64,000 nucleotides of DNA from Branchiostoma lanceolatum (GCF_035083965.1 NC_089722.1:27240642-27304641); one strand, 5' to 3'. Shown: positions 1-11,073, numbered from the stretch's first letter. Notes: generated by a model not told the origin, from the letters alone. A program made the numbers and translations.

Positions 1-397
1 TGTAGGTCAAAGGTTACCAACAGCCACTATGAGTTATAACATTGTTATAGTCAAGAGTGGAATCTAGCCCTGCCAGATTCAAACAAGTTTGAAATATAAT
101 CAGTGTTAAATTCAGGAAGGGTTAAATCTCTGAAAAAGTACCCATGCAGGATTTTCAATCTAATCTAATCATGCCATAAATGGTTTGAATCAAACACTTT
201 AATGTATAAAATCCTCATACTGAGTCATTGATATATGTTTGAAATTGTTTGTATAAAGTTTGAAAAAATGCTGCATGGTCTGTTTTGAGTAGGAGGGAAG
301 ATTTGCAGCATAAAATCTCAGAAAACAAGGATAACAAGCAGACAGCTCATTTCTAGAACCTTCCTGGTTAGTAACTGTCAAAGCAGATGGTTCCCAC

Positions 398-473
398 TGT
401 AGCAGACCAGACTAAACCCCTGGAAGAATGTACCCGGGTACATTCTTCCAGGGACGTATTCTGGCCTGCTACA
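398..473. repeat. 76-bp foldback with a perfect 36-bp palindrome core
   Basis: Bases 418-453 are a perfect palindrome centred on CCCGGG (half-site CCCTGGAAGAATGTACCC). The symmetry extends outward after a short unpaired stretch: TGTAGCAGACCAGA at 398-411 pairs with its near-perfect reverse complement ending at 473, with one mismatch. The whole unit folds on one axis. It is most simply a tiny foldback or MITE relic; no convincing target duplication was seen. Confidence 0.8.
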
Positions 474-1394
474 CCTGGATATAATGAAATAACTTCATTG
501 TGAAAATCAGATGGTTGATGTCGCTTCCTCATGCTGCAGAGGTGCTCTAAGAGTCCACAGTACTAAGTCTGCAAGCTGAACTTGAAAAGTAGTAAATGAT
601 AAAAAAAAAAAGGAACAAGGTTGAAGACAAGCTAGTAAGTTCTACCTGTTCAGAAGATTTTGATCGGGATGAGTTTGAACGGGATGATATTTACCGTTTG
701 TGCGGTACCTTAGGCAAGACCTGTGTGAAAAACTGACAAGCAGAGGACAGATTGGGTCAAAGTTTAATTTTAAACCTCTGCATATCAATGTCAATAAAAA
801 AAACCCACCAAAGCACCTGAAAAGGAAGATCATAACGTTACATTCGGGGCTCAAAAATCTTCTTTTGAGTCACCTACAATGTTGCAATTTGTCGCAAATT
901 TACCAGTCACTTGAGAAAACTATCTGGAAACATCCAAGCTGTTTTTTTGGACAAACTACAATTTATATAATAATTCAATATTCATCATACTATGCACTTA
1001 ACATGTGCCTTTGACCTAGGTCAAAGGATTACAAGGAGAGTTGCTGTAGGAACTGCTATTTGTCAGCTTCTTCCGATGTAGCCTTAGTTTGAAATAATTG
1101 GCTACTTCATCCTTCTCCATTTCATTTAGCAGAAAATTCTTGTTGCCTGTAAATTTCAATTTCTTCATATCCTAAGCTGGACTCTTAAAATACATTCTGC
1201 ATTATTTGCATACAGCATTAGTGAGTATTTCGAGCTCAGAAATCTTAAATTCATAGATCTTAAGAAGGTATAGCTTGTCAGCTGTCTAGAGTCACATGGT
1301 TAGTATACACGTCTAAAACATCTCACAGGAAAAAGCCTGACATGAATATAATATCTATAGTTAGAGTAAGTATAACATATTCATAGCCGCAGTA

Positions 1395-1559
1395 CCGTAA
1401 ATGCATTTAAGTTCGTGGTGGTTTTATCTTCAAGGTTTCTGCCGCGACCTCTTCACCACGACCTTAAAACTACCGTAAAATGCTTGTTCTCTACTGCTCA
1501 CCTACCCCATTGTTTCAACTGCAAAATTAATATCACCACGAACTTAAATGCATTTACAG
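1395..1559. mobile_element. MITE with TA target duplication
   Basis: The ends are inverted copies: CCGTAAATGCATTTAAGTTC at the left and the matching GAACTTAAATGCATTTACAG at the right, with only one difference near the tip. The symmetry continues into a TCGTGGTG / CACCACGA segment. Both ends are flanked by TA (1393-1394 and 1560-1561), as expected for Tc1/mariner-type insertion. At 165 bp with no open frame it is non-autonomous. Confidence 0.8.
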
Positions 1560-2443
1560 TACTTAGTTAATGTGTGCATAACAACTGAACAGTAGACAGA
1601 ATTCACAACTCTGCAGTTATCATACTCGGACCAAAATATTGTCTTCTTTTCATGAAAGGTATGTATGATTCATCACATACATGTATTAAAATATTGCAAA
1701 TCAAACTTTTACCCCTGGGTTTCTTTAAACAATGCGCAGTATGCTTTGAAAACTAACAAAAGAGAAATTGCCTTTATTGACTTGGACTCCCTCTTCAGGT
1801 AATTCTGTGTGCAAAGCAAATAGCAATTCTCAAATAGTGTATCAAAGGCCTTCTACTGCTAGCAACACGTTTGATACACATGCTTGAAAAACAACTCAAC
1901 GCCTGCATGGTTTAGCATGACGAAGCAAAAAGTCTCTTTGGGCCTACATGGGTTAAGGGGGTCCTGACAAACAGTCTAGGCTAAATTCTAATCTGAAGGG
2001 CCACCAATGAATTATGCTATGAAAATTTTTGCCACCCTAAATACGAATTACATGGAAATAGATACTGGCAGCTTTCCATACGGGAAATTAAAATAGCTTG
2101 TGTTAATTACCTTATAAAAATGAGTGTGCAGGCCACATGCACACTGTAATGTTATACAACTGTTATGTTATACAACTGTGAGCTTTTAGATTTGGTTATG
2201 AATGGGGATCAAAGTACAACGGAATCATGAAGTCCGAAATCTGCTGCGTCATTGTAAACACAAACCATTAGGCTACATATACATTTGTAGCCTTCTTGCA
2301 CAAACCGAAAGAGAGAAAAAAAAAGAATGCTTTTAAAAACTGACACCAGACATGGCCTACCGGTCATTGGTCACACTGTCAGACAAATGATAGAAAACTT
2401 TGGAAAAGAATAGAATAAGAAAAAAATGACTGTGGTATCATAC

Positions 2444-5178
2444 CTTTCAGGAGAGGGCAGATCTTGCCCAGTGCCCCCACAGGCCCCTGCTGTGTGTACT
2501 GTCCCACTGCCAGCTCCATGTACAGGAGGGGAATACCACACAGGAACAGCATGATGAAGTAAGGGATGAGGAAGGCACCTGGAAAACACACGCACAAAGT
2601 TTTCAAAGCATGCGTGTGTACAAAGAAAGTATACAGTACTTGTGATCACATAAGATATAAATTGTGTCAGCAAAATCTTCTGACTACATGTATCTGTAAG
2701 TGATCTTTTATTGGTACAATGATATAGATGATATGGCAGTGTTCTCGCCTGGCCTTTTCAGCATAGGGGCCCCCTATGCTGTGATTTGGACCCCCTATGC
2801 TGTGATCTGGACACCTATGCTGTGTTTCAACCAGCATAGGGGTGTTTCTTTCTGGGACAAACCTTGTGACCCTTCATAAATCTTATAAAAAGTTCATATT
2901 TGGTTTTAGAATGAGGCTGTGACAGAGGAAAAACTCTATTGGGTTATGAATTTACAAATTTTCCGGGAGAACATGCCGGACTCCCTACTCTGGTCACTCC
3001 ACCGAGTCCACGCGTGACTTGCACTTCGTTAAGTTGGCCTTCTGTACCTGACCCCTATGCTGTGAAAAAATCCTGGTGAGAACACTGTATGGCATAGGCA
3101 TACTAGTAATGAACATATAGACTTATAAATATTGTTCATGGCCTTAATCTTTTGTTGTTAACATGCATTTCTACCTGTAAAGGTGTAATCTGAAAATATT
3201 GTAGGTTGGTATCTTATAATGATAATGTATTTTCAAACCTGATACCAACTGCAAGACTACCTAAAGTGATGTTTTCAACTTTAAATAATCAGGACTATAA
3301 GGTGCACCGAAAACTAGGCACTGCCACTGTGCATGTACACACAACAGGGTGTTTTGAACCTTATTGTCTAGATCTAATGTGTACCTTAAGAAACCTGACA
3401 CTGACAGTGAGTTTACTCAACAGGGTGTTTTCAACCTGAACGTCTTAGGACCTTATACTTAACACTGCAGTAAACCAAGCAATGGCCATGTTTACTTGCC
3501 ATGGCAACTGTTGCAGGGCTTACTTTTACTTGCTGTCTTGTATAAAGCCTGTACTACAAGACAGCAAGTAAAAATAAGCCCTACAAGTCGCCATGACTAA
3601 CGTTAGATGTTTACTGTAATCATTTACCAAACTCTCCAACATCTCAAGGACGCTTTTAGCATCTCCAAGGCTAAAGTTTGGGAAGATACAAACAGCAGTC
3701 ATAGTACTTAAAATTTCCAGCATACACAGAGTGTGAAGTGCACAACATGACAGAGCTACAATTTAAACTTTTCAGTCACAATGTGTTTGAATCGGCAAAT
3801 ATTTTCTGTTGATATTTTCTCAAAACATAAGTCTTCCTGTAAATGTGTATCAACACAGAATTCGAAGCTCTAGCATTCAGGCCACAACACCCAGCAAAAA
3901 TCACTGAGTCATCGAGGTAAACAGAGTTTGACAACATACTTAGTGCTTATAGCAGACACACCTTGGTAAATAAAAAGCAATGCTATAGAATGCATAGATC
4001 CCATTTTCATTGCATGTCTACATGTTTATCATCACACAATAGGCATATATCATAGGGTATTCTACAAAAGGCAAAGACATGCACACTCACAGTTTTAAAA
4101 AATACCTGTTCAACAGGTTTGTGAAACAGTTACGTATCATGTTACAAGTAGCCCATTGTGAATGGTTAAAATAACTAAAAAGATATGCAAATCTTTTATA
4201 AGCATGGCTAAGGAGGGAGGGCAAATATAGATGTACAATCAAAAAAGTTAAAATCCATCAACTGTCCAAAATATGCCGCTTAAATGTTGAAAACTTGATA
4301 TGTTTGTCTGTTCAATAATGCGTAAGATTTCAAAAACTGCTAGTTCCGTATAATAAATTCTTGGCATGTTATGTACAGAATGTGCCTGAAGAAGTTCCTG
4401 AAAAGGCAATTATTGATGAACTTTCGAGCTGGAAATTATATTTTTTCAGGTAGATATCTTCCTTTATTTATGGTTGTGCTTTATTTATAACGCAAAACAC
4501 AACAGAAACACCCAGTGTAGTCCGGGACATATTTTTGCTTTTCCCGGATGTGTTAACACTACTACTTTAAGTATTACTAATAAATCTAAATATTATAAAA
4601 CAGTTTTGTTGACATGGCAGATTTCTTTGACTATGACTTTTAGTTCCCATGGCCAACGGAACCTGTCCCATAAAGTCGGCCATGTCAACAAAACTGTTTT
4701 GTAATATTTAGATTTATCAGTCATACCTTAGTAGTTGTCTTAACCAAGGAGGTTAAAAGCAACAACAAAAAATGTAAGTAAATTAAACCCAAGCAGACAG
4801 ACATTTTGGGACCATTCATTAAGAGGTTAAATCGCAAATGTTTTTAACTGATCAGTTTGTGACGACAACGGACTTTGAATGCCATGCACAAAACGTTACG
4901 ACCTAAAAAATATGACAGCATGGCGGTGTGTACAAAGGAAACTTACCACCACCGCTTTTGTAGCAGAGGTAAGGAAACCTCCAGACGTTTCCCAGTCCGA
5001 CAGCATAGCCGACCATGGCCAGGAGAAACTCGGCCTTCCGGGCCCACTGGTCCCTGGGTTCCCCCGGCTCCATGTTGTGTTCTGGCCCGCGGTGTTCGGG
5101 CTCGTCTTCTTCCTTGTCGAGCATCGGGTCTCTTACCCTGGTCTCCCGGCCGGGCTGGGTCCACACTGAGCTGAGCAT
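2444..5178 (-). CDS. SLC6 neurotransmitter/amino-acid transporter, N-terminal exons (partial)
   Basis: Two exons of a Na+/Cl- coupled SLC6 transporter, a plasma-membrane carrier, join in phase: 5178-4947 (donor GTAAGT) and 2578-2444 (acceptor CAG, donor GTATGA). The first encodes a hydrophilic N-terminus of about 45 residues and then TM1 with the family signature [18 protein letters not shown]. The second (45 codons) encodes TM2, [20 protein letters not shown], and the loop motif GQYTQQGP, ending at KICPLLKG. The split codon rebuilds the GGG of the signature. The start is placed at 5178 because CCACCATG is a good Kozak context; an in-frame ATG at 5232 is the alternative. TM1 has Gly in GLGNVW where monoamine transporters have Asp, which favours a GABA, glycine, proline or other amino-acid substrate. 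TM3-TM12 are off the window, so the subtype cannot be assigned. Confidence 0.92.
2737..3087. mobile_element. hAT-like MITE with internal 'CCCTATGCTGTG' repeats
   Basis: The ends are inverted: CAGTGTTCTCGCCTGG at 2737 and CCTGGTGAGAACACTG ending at 3087. CAGTG...CACTG tips with this arrangement are typical of hAT elements. A 5-bp direct repeat TATGG abuts both ends, shorter than the usual 8-bp hAT duplication, so the exact duplication is unsure. The interior repeats CCCCTATGCTGTGAT(T/C)TGGA two to three times and again near the right end. It lies in the first coding intron of the SLC6 gene and has no coding capacity. Confidence 0.7.
3499..3596. repeat. Hairpin-forming foldback of about 98 bp (pre-miRNA-like)
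   Basis: Arms 3500-3542 and 3555-3595 are near-perfect reverse complements around a 12-base loop. The innermost 32 bp differ at two positions (core GGGCTTACTTTTACTTGCTG). The outer part is looser, with CATGGCAAC pairing with GTCGCCATG. A near-consensus RFX half-palindrome (TTGCCATGGCAAC, 3497-3509) overlaps the left foot. It could be a small foldback transposon or a hairpin RNA precursor; the sequence alone cannot decide. It lies within an SLC6 intron. Confidence 0.6.
4569..4729. repeat. Foldback element with 45-50 bp arms
   Basis: Arms 4569-4618 and 4679-4729 are reverse complements with few mismatches (core ACAGTTTTGTTGACATG). They flank a 60-base spacer. It is non-coding, lies in the SLC6 first coding intron, and is most likely a small MITE. 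Confidence 0.75.
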
Positions 5179-6432
5179 GGTGGGGCCACGGGACCTGGTT
5201 CTTTGGCAAATATTTGCTGTACAGTTGTACAATGACCAGGAGTGTTATGTCATATTTTACTGCACGTTCGTTTGAGGTTCCTTGTGTCGACACCGGAAGC
5301 AGTAAACACTGAGACGGGCCTTGTCCGTGCGTCGGACGAGACCATTTCGTAAATATTCTGATATCCGTGCAAGCATTCATCATTTGACACATAACGATTT
5401 TAGATGCCATCATGCATTACATGAATACACTAAATGCAAAATTTGAATATCAAAATGATATTGAATGATAAAGGTGACCTTTATATCTGTGACCTACCCA
5501 CGGGCACAATGAGAGAGTCCATTCAACACACAGACCACGCCCTAATTGAACGCTGGATGATAAACAACAAAGGCCCCGCCCCCCTGAACCAACACGGGAC
5601 CGAGGCCCTTTCATGGTCCGATTAAAGTTCTAGGTTTGTTTGGTTGTTTCAAGGTTGTTGTTTATCCTCCCACTGGCATAGAGGCAGTGTTGTTGGCATT
5701 TTAACTTTGCAAAAAGTCCGCAATAGCAACATTCATACTATTTTTGTCCGAGGAAGATACGGGTCCGTGCCCCTTCTGCAGCAAATTCATAGATCTTCCA
5801 TGGTAGTCAAAAAACATTTTGCGGTTTGTGTATTTCTTAAAAAACGGAAGGAAAACATCTTTGAAACAAAAAAAATCACCATAACGGTCGTTTATTGGTT
5901 TCACCAAGTCTTAATCTAATATACAACCTACACACATAACACCTGTTACATATAACGTTACATGTACTAACAACTACGAAACGTTGATACATATACTTTA
6001 AGTATTACTTTAAGAATTATATCAGCATGATTTGCAAGAAAGTTTCCTGGGTCATGATTTAAAAGGTTAAAGCATTGTAATTTTGTAAAAGTAGATGGGA
6101 GCAATGTGACTTGACTCCAGTGAGTTAAAACAGGAAACAAAAATCAAAAGTTCATCATCATATTTTTCATCAGGTCAACAACAACAGTACCACAAAACAT
6201 TTAAGACAAGTCATGCCAGATTCACTCTTCAACTTCAAAATGCTAAGCATTATAAATTCCCGAAAGTTCCCATTTTTAGGGGCACCACCTGCAAATCCTT
6301 AAGGTTTCAGCAGTTGTCGAGAAGCTTCACTTTGTCAAACCATGATAATAGGGACTCATGATCATAGATTAAAACCTGTATCTTATACCTACTTAAGTCA
6401 TAAAAACCCAACATACACCTATGATATAAAAT
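5179..6432. other. Intergenic, SLC6 5' end to CENP-A 3' end
   Basis: Contains the SLC6 5' leader just above 5178 and its presumptive upstream region. The stretch 5000-5180 is visibly more GC-rich than its surroundings because it is coding. No convincing exon, repeat with clear ends or RNA gene was seen in the rest. Confidence 0.5.
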
Positions 6433-8240
6433 CTATGTGGCTGAAAACCCTTTCTCAGGCCCCCGAATCCTCCTGGCCAGTTGGATGTCCCTGGGCATGA
6501 GTGTGACTCTCTTGGCGTGAAGGGCGATCAGGTTAGCATCCTCCATCAACCCAACCAGGAACGCTTCAGCTGCCTGCAGTTTATGGGACAATCACAAGGT
6601 GGCGCTTTCCATCAGGCAGAACATATGTGGCATGAATGCACCTAGGGGTATTACTATTACTAACTGATGCACACGCTTGACCAAAGAGGCCAGGCTTTGT
6701 ATATCTGGATGTAAAAAATCTACAACGATCATGATGAACATACACAAAGGGGGATATACGTAGACTGTCAGGCATGTTTGAAACAGTATTCTTGTCACAA
6801 TGTCACCATGGAGCAAGGAGCAGTATAGTCAACTCAGTCCCTGAGGAAGGTAGCTACTAAGGAGTTACTCAAAAAGTGCAAAAAAACTTAGCCAAGTAAA
6901 TATCACTTGGGTCGAGAACCTAATTGTCCTAGACTATGCTCACAATGTTCTTTATAACTGGGTTAGCTGACCTCTTGTAGAGCCATGATGGCGTAGGCCT
7001 GCCACCTGTGGTTCATTCCTCCAACGTCCTGACACACCTCTCGCACCTGATCATGAAGAAGGCATGCATGACAAGAGAAGGTTTGGTTATAGGAAAGGCA
7101 GACGCTTTAATAATCCATACTGCTTTGCAACCATTCCATATCCAGTTCGTCACACAAAACAAGATTAGCAGCACTGAGGATGTATGGCATAATGTAGCCT
7201 TCGTTGCAGTCCTTCCCACCGTTACAGGATCACAGCGGTTACAGGATCCCAAGCAGATACGGGGCCTCAAGAAGATACGAAAAGAACCTGAACCCGATAA
7301 GTTGAAAAATCGCTAGTGGGAAGGACTGCGACGGAGGCTAGGCATAATGTTGCATTGTCGGTATGTTGGATATCGTGATAACACACACACACACACATGC
7401 AGACAGACAGCTCAGATAGATAGATAGACACACAGACAGATAAGCCAAAGGCAATACTCCACTCCCACTGGATTAGATAAAGCTAATAAAGAAAATTCTT
7501 ACCAATCTGGCAAAAGGCAACTTTCTGATCAGAAGCGATGTGGACTTTTGGTACTTCCTGATTTCCATTAGAGCTCTTGTACCAGGACGGAATCTGTGCC
7601 TCCTTTCTGTAAAGTGTAATTATTACATAAAATTTAACGGTTCCATCATAATTAACTGACATGATCCACTCACCATTCACCAGAATATACTTTTAGATGA
7701 CAAAGTACATTTGCTAAGTTTAAAGGGACCTCCTTTGCAGTTACCGACACTACCGGTAATAAAATTCAAGATCAAAATTAACCTAACTTAACCTGAAACA
7801 TCATCAATTCAAAATCAAAAATGCAACGTTAACTCAATCAGAAATATCATGTATTCACTCCTTGATATTCATGGCCATTTCCTTTAACGTTATATATACT
7901 GTATCAAGTTATGATGTCCTTGATGATACATGAATATTCAACTGCGCGCCCCCTCCCTCCATAATAAATACCTGGATAGGTCGAAAAAATCAGCCAATCA
8001 AGAAAAGTATGCAGTAAAACGGTATGGAAAGAGTTAAGAACAGCAGCTGAAAGTTGTGGTCTAAAAAATTCACTAGAAAAATTGAAGATTCTACTGACTT
8101 GCCTGTCCGTCGTTGTCCCGGCGCGAAGCTGGCCCTCGGGCGGCGGCACCCTGTCTTCTGCCCGGCCCACCAGCTCGCCCAGGTCCCCGTGCCGGAGTTT
8201 CCCTTCGTCCTGGCGAGCTAGCTGCTGGACGAACCATCAT
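6433..8240 (-). CDS. CENPA: Centromeric histone H3 variant (CENP-A / cenH3)
   Basis: Four exons join in phase: 8240-8099, 7606-7503, 7046-6972 and 6573-6433, giving 462 nt and a 153-aa protein ending at TAG (6435-6433). The product replaces H3 in centromeric nucleosomes and seeds the kinetochore. Residues 1-47 form an Arg/Pro/Gly/Ala-rich tail with an SPGRR motif and none of the ARTKQTARKS tail of ordinary H3. From residue 53 the fold reads [19 protein letters not shown], then [11 protein letters not shown], and ends [10 protein letters not shown] plus a short PEKGFSAT tail. Diagnostic CENP-A traits are Trp97 in [20 protein letters not shown] where H3 has Phe, a loop 1 one residue longer than H3, and the C-terminal extension. 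Replication-type H3 genes lack introns, so the introns also fit CENP-A. Exon 1 uses donor AA|GTCAGT. ATG codons at 8240 and 8237 are adjacent; the first is used. Confidence 0.95.
7379..7440. repeat. (CA)n and GATA/CAGA-type microsatellite
   Basis: A short CA run followed by CAGA and GATA units, in the CENP-A intron between 7047 and 7502. Confidence 0.8.
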
Positions 8241-9349
8241 TGTACTCTCCTGTCTTTTCTAGGCTGATAAACTCTTCTCTAGCGACGAGTTTCAACGAGA
8301 AAGTGTCGGCTTCCAGAGGTATTTGAAAAATTATGGCTGCTAGCGCTGTTTGCATGTGGCTCCACTGGTCAAGATTTGAAAATTTGCGGGGCAAGAGCCC
8401 ATAGGTCTCAGAAAATTCAAATTCACGATTGTCTTTACTGCTTAAGACTAAAAATATACTTAAATTCACAATTTTCGAATAGTAAACAGCATTGTGATGC
8501 CGTTATCATATTATACACTGGCAGCGTGCTGTGCTTCAAGGTGAACACACATGGCAGAATCAGGTACCTATGGGATTCCTAGGGGGTCTTGTAAACGCCA
8601 CGCTAATGACGATTTTATGCAGAACTGCAGGTTCACAAGGTCCCTTATTCGTGAAATGGAGACACTGAGACATGGACATAGCACACGCCTTGCAGTTTTA
8701 AGGTTTATAATCACGTTTTTCTTGCCGACTGCTGCCTTGAGACCCCCCGAATTGCCAGTACTGATCATGAATAAATTGAATGAAGACATGTACACTTGTA
8801 AACTTTGTCAGAAACAACCAGTGTCGAAGTTCTTTACTTAGACTTTAATAGACTTCTGGTCACAAAATATAAACTCTTCAAGACTTTATCATCATTGCAA
8901 GATGATTAAGACTATTAAGATTACCTGCCCTCAGTATAAGGTTGTTGGTATATATTCTATCCAGAAGATCTCGAGCTCAATGGGAGTGACTTGCCCTGTA
9001 TCCAGCATGGTATCATACAATATTCAATCACGACAAGCCTTTTGGTTTCAATGTTAGACCATAGTCAAAATATTGCAGTCATTTATACCAGTGAACAGGA
9101 GTGAATGAGGCGGTATATCAATCTAACTGTAGGCGGTGTTGACAGCTGGGTTATACCGTGTAGATCAAAAATAATAATCAATACCATACACAAACAAGCT
9201 ACTGATGAAAATCACCTTTGTCAACCTAAAGCAAAACATTAACATTAGGTTGAATGTACTAAAGATAAACATTAAACATGCACTTAAGGTGTGACGTGCC
9301 TGTGAATTGTTACATCTACACCTTTCCTTCTGATCACGGTACATTGTGA
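8241..9349. other. Intergenic, upstream of CENP-A
   Basis: Should contain the CENP-A promoter and 5' UTR just above 8240, and the 3' flank of the orphan gene ending at 9350. Open frames here show no family features, and no repeat with definable ends was seen. Confidence 0.45.
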
Positions 9350-10154
9350 TTAGTGCAGCTTGTACCATTCTATTGCCTTCTTTGCGACGGTGTCGAGCAA
9401 GCCGTCAATCTTGCCGATGACGTATTTCTCTACCACCCCCTTTACCCAGCTCCAAATGTTGCTGGCCCCCTCGTGCAGAAACAGCTTCCACCCCTTGCTG
9501 CTCCATTTGCTGGCCTGCGCGTCCTTCCCGTCATGGTACACGACGAACAGGTTGGATGGACTGCCGCAGTAGAAGACCCACTCCTTGTCGTCTCCGATGA
9601 CAGTGAGCTCGCTGCTCTTCCAGACCCAGGGTGCATGGTTCAGGATTTTATCCAGTGCATACTGCAGGAGCAGCCTGTCGCGTTCAGAAGCCCCCTTGCG
9701 GATGGCAGTGGCAATGTCGGAGGGGCTTACCCCTGATGGGCAATTAATGCGTTCCTAAGAAGAGGAAGAGGTGGTTAAAGCTGAGTCAATCAATCTTGAA
9801 ATATGAAATGTGATGACAGTGAGGTCGACGTGTACATGTGTGTGTGTGTGCATGTGTGTGTATGTGTATGTGTCTGTGTGCATGTGTGTGTGAGTGTGTG
9901 TGTGTTTGTGTGTGTGTGCGTGTGTGTGTTTATAACAGGTGAGGTGTCTGTGTGTGTTCTACAGCGTTCAATGACAAATGTATGTGATGTGTGAGGTGGG
10001 GGTAACAATGCTTGTGACTTACGACGAGCAGCTTTTTTTGTATTTTTTTTTGGTAACATATGCACAACTATATCAAGTGATTGAAACTAACATCCCGCTA
10101 TCATTTTCTATCATCACGTACTGTCTCTAATATCTTTTTACTAACCTTGGTCAT
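9350..10154 (-). CDS. Orphan gene A: VW-x3-EL / YHDG module protein, 137 aa
   Basis: The large exon 9754-9350 (acceptor CTTCTTAG) encodes 134 residues and a TAA stop. A phase-0 mini-exon, 10154-10146, supplies ATG-ACC-AAG before donor GTTAGT, for a total of 137 aa; this first exon is the weaker part of the model. Residues 47-53 read VWKSSEL and 72-79 LFVVYHDG; the same module occurs in the divergent gene starting at 11074. Residues 11-45 look helical. Residues 101-134 form a Lys-rich amphipathic helix with many aromatic and aliphatic residues, plausibly membrane- or lipid-binding. No signal peptide or clear TM segment is seen. I recognise no named family. Upstream on the same strand lie a TATA-like CAGTATATGC near 10380-10389 and two IRF motifs at 10402-10454. 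The intron holds a long TG tract. Confidence 0.7.
9836..9930. repeat. (TG)n microsatellite
   Basis: Interrupted TG/CA repeat with occasional TATG and TTTG units, inside the intron of orphan gene A. The Val/Cys-repeat and His/Thr-repeat frames that cross it are artefacts. Confidence 0.9.
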
Positions 10155-10401
10155 GATTCTGACAATTCCAGACAGTACAATGTGTTGGACAAATTTATTT
10201 TGCCTGCGTAGCTATGGATAAACAAAAGGACATAGGTTAGTATGCCAAAAAAGCTAGTTACTGTAAGAATGAAATTTAAGCCATGACAGACTTTCATCGA
10301 CGGCAACCAAAACAATACTGGTGGACGCATGTCACAGTGTTCTTTGTCCATAGAAATTTTAATTCGTGTTTTTATCATGCATATACTGTATGTTGTTCCC
10401 C

Positions 10402-10411
10402 TTTCACTTTC
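10402..10411 (-). promoter_or_regulatory. IRF-type motif (GAAAGTGAAA)
   Basis: TTTCACTTTC on the plus strand, reading GAAAGTGAAA toward gene A. It matches the IRF consensus GAAANNGAAA. It sits about 15-20 bp upstream of a TATA-like sequence on the minus strand. Confidence 0.5.
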
Positions 10412-10444
10412 ACAGTTTCGGTAGTAGATAAGAGGAAGTAAAGG

Positions 10445-10454
10445 TTTCACTTTC
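10445..10454 (-). promoter_or_regulatory. IRF/ISRE-type motif (GAAAGTGAAACC)
   Basis: On the minus strand this reads GAAAGTGAAACC, close to the vertebrate ISRE core (GAAANNGAAAC). It lies 43 bp upstream of the neighbouring copy. Confidence 0.55.
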
Positions 10455-10955
10455 ACATGCATTGTTCATAGCTTAGTGGCAAAATAAACGACACAGGATA
10501 ACAACGACAACGCTACATGTCTATATGACCCACAGTTTTGACGCAGAATTATCGCGATAGCTAATTCTGACATCTTCTTACCAAAAACGCTCTCAGGATC
10601 CAAAGACATTGGGGCAAAATCGACAAAAATACAAATGGTTAAAAAGAGCTTATACCCACTCAGTTTTGCCGCACACACCAGCATTTTGAAAGTGTTTGAA
10701 AGTATATACCCTTATGTCTTGATAAGGCACTTAGGACACATAGTTATTAAGATGCAGAGCATAAAATTCTGATATTTGTCAACCGAATTTGAACTCACCT
10801 GAATTTGGTGCTTGTGTGTGGCAGGTGCCTTACAGACTGTTTCGTTGTCCCAAAATGCTTTTTGATCACATATCCTCCCCTACTATTGGTTACAATAGGA
10901 CACGTGACAGAGAACACAGACTAAAAACAGTATGAGTCAGACATATGACCTCACC

Positions 10956-10965
10956 TTTCGCTTTC
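10956..10965. promoter_or_regulatory. IRF-type motif (GAAAGCGAAA)
   Basis: TTTCGCTTTC on the plus strand, reverse complement GAAAGCGAAA, matching GAAANNGAAA. It lies about 110 bp upstream of the start codon of orphan gene B, in a promoter-proximal position. Confidence 0.5.
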
Positions 10966-11073
10966 GGTCGCCTGTTGTCAGCGTACAGTGCACGTCCGGA
11001 CAGGGATTTAATGAACTAACCTTGAGTAAACAGAACGCAAGTTTCTTCGTCTTTAGTGTGCGTACAAGCTAAG

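Larger units (their letters stand above)
1..2443. other. Non-coding flank / intron of the SLC6 gene
   Basis: No SLC6 exon or other recognisable coding exon was found here. After its second coding exon the transporter must continue beyond the left edge, so this stretch is most likely a large intron. It holds the foldback at 398-473 and a MITE at 1395-1559; the rest is AT-rich sequence with no structure I could recognise. Confidence 0.5.
10155..11073. promoter_or_regulatory. Shared upstream region of the divergent orphan gene pair
   Basis: About 0.92 kb separates the inferred starts of the two oppositely transcribed paralogs. It contains three copies of the IRF core TTTCNNTTTC (10402-10411, 10445-10454, 10956-10965). 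A TATA-like sequence sits on the minus side. It is inferred to hold both promoters; no transcript data are available. Confidence 0.55.

Noticed and set aside
8097..8105. GC-AG intron (CAG|GCAAGT) at the end of CENP-A exon 1
   Set aside because: That junction shifts the reading frame; the GT donor four bases downstream (AA|GTCAGT) keeps the histone fold in frame.
9353..9736. 127-codon plus-strand open frame
   Set aside because: It is the antisense shadow of the large exon of orphan gene A; the minus frame has splice sites, a paralog and domain conservation.
9790..10065. His/Thr-repeat and Cys/Val-repeat frames
   Set aside because: Translations of the TG/CA microsatellite.
10466..10684. Alternative first exon of orphan gene A starting MSLDPESVF
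   Set aside because: Its donor leaves phase 1, which puts an early stop in the next exon; the MTK mini-exon at 10146-10154 joins in phase 0.
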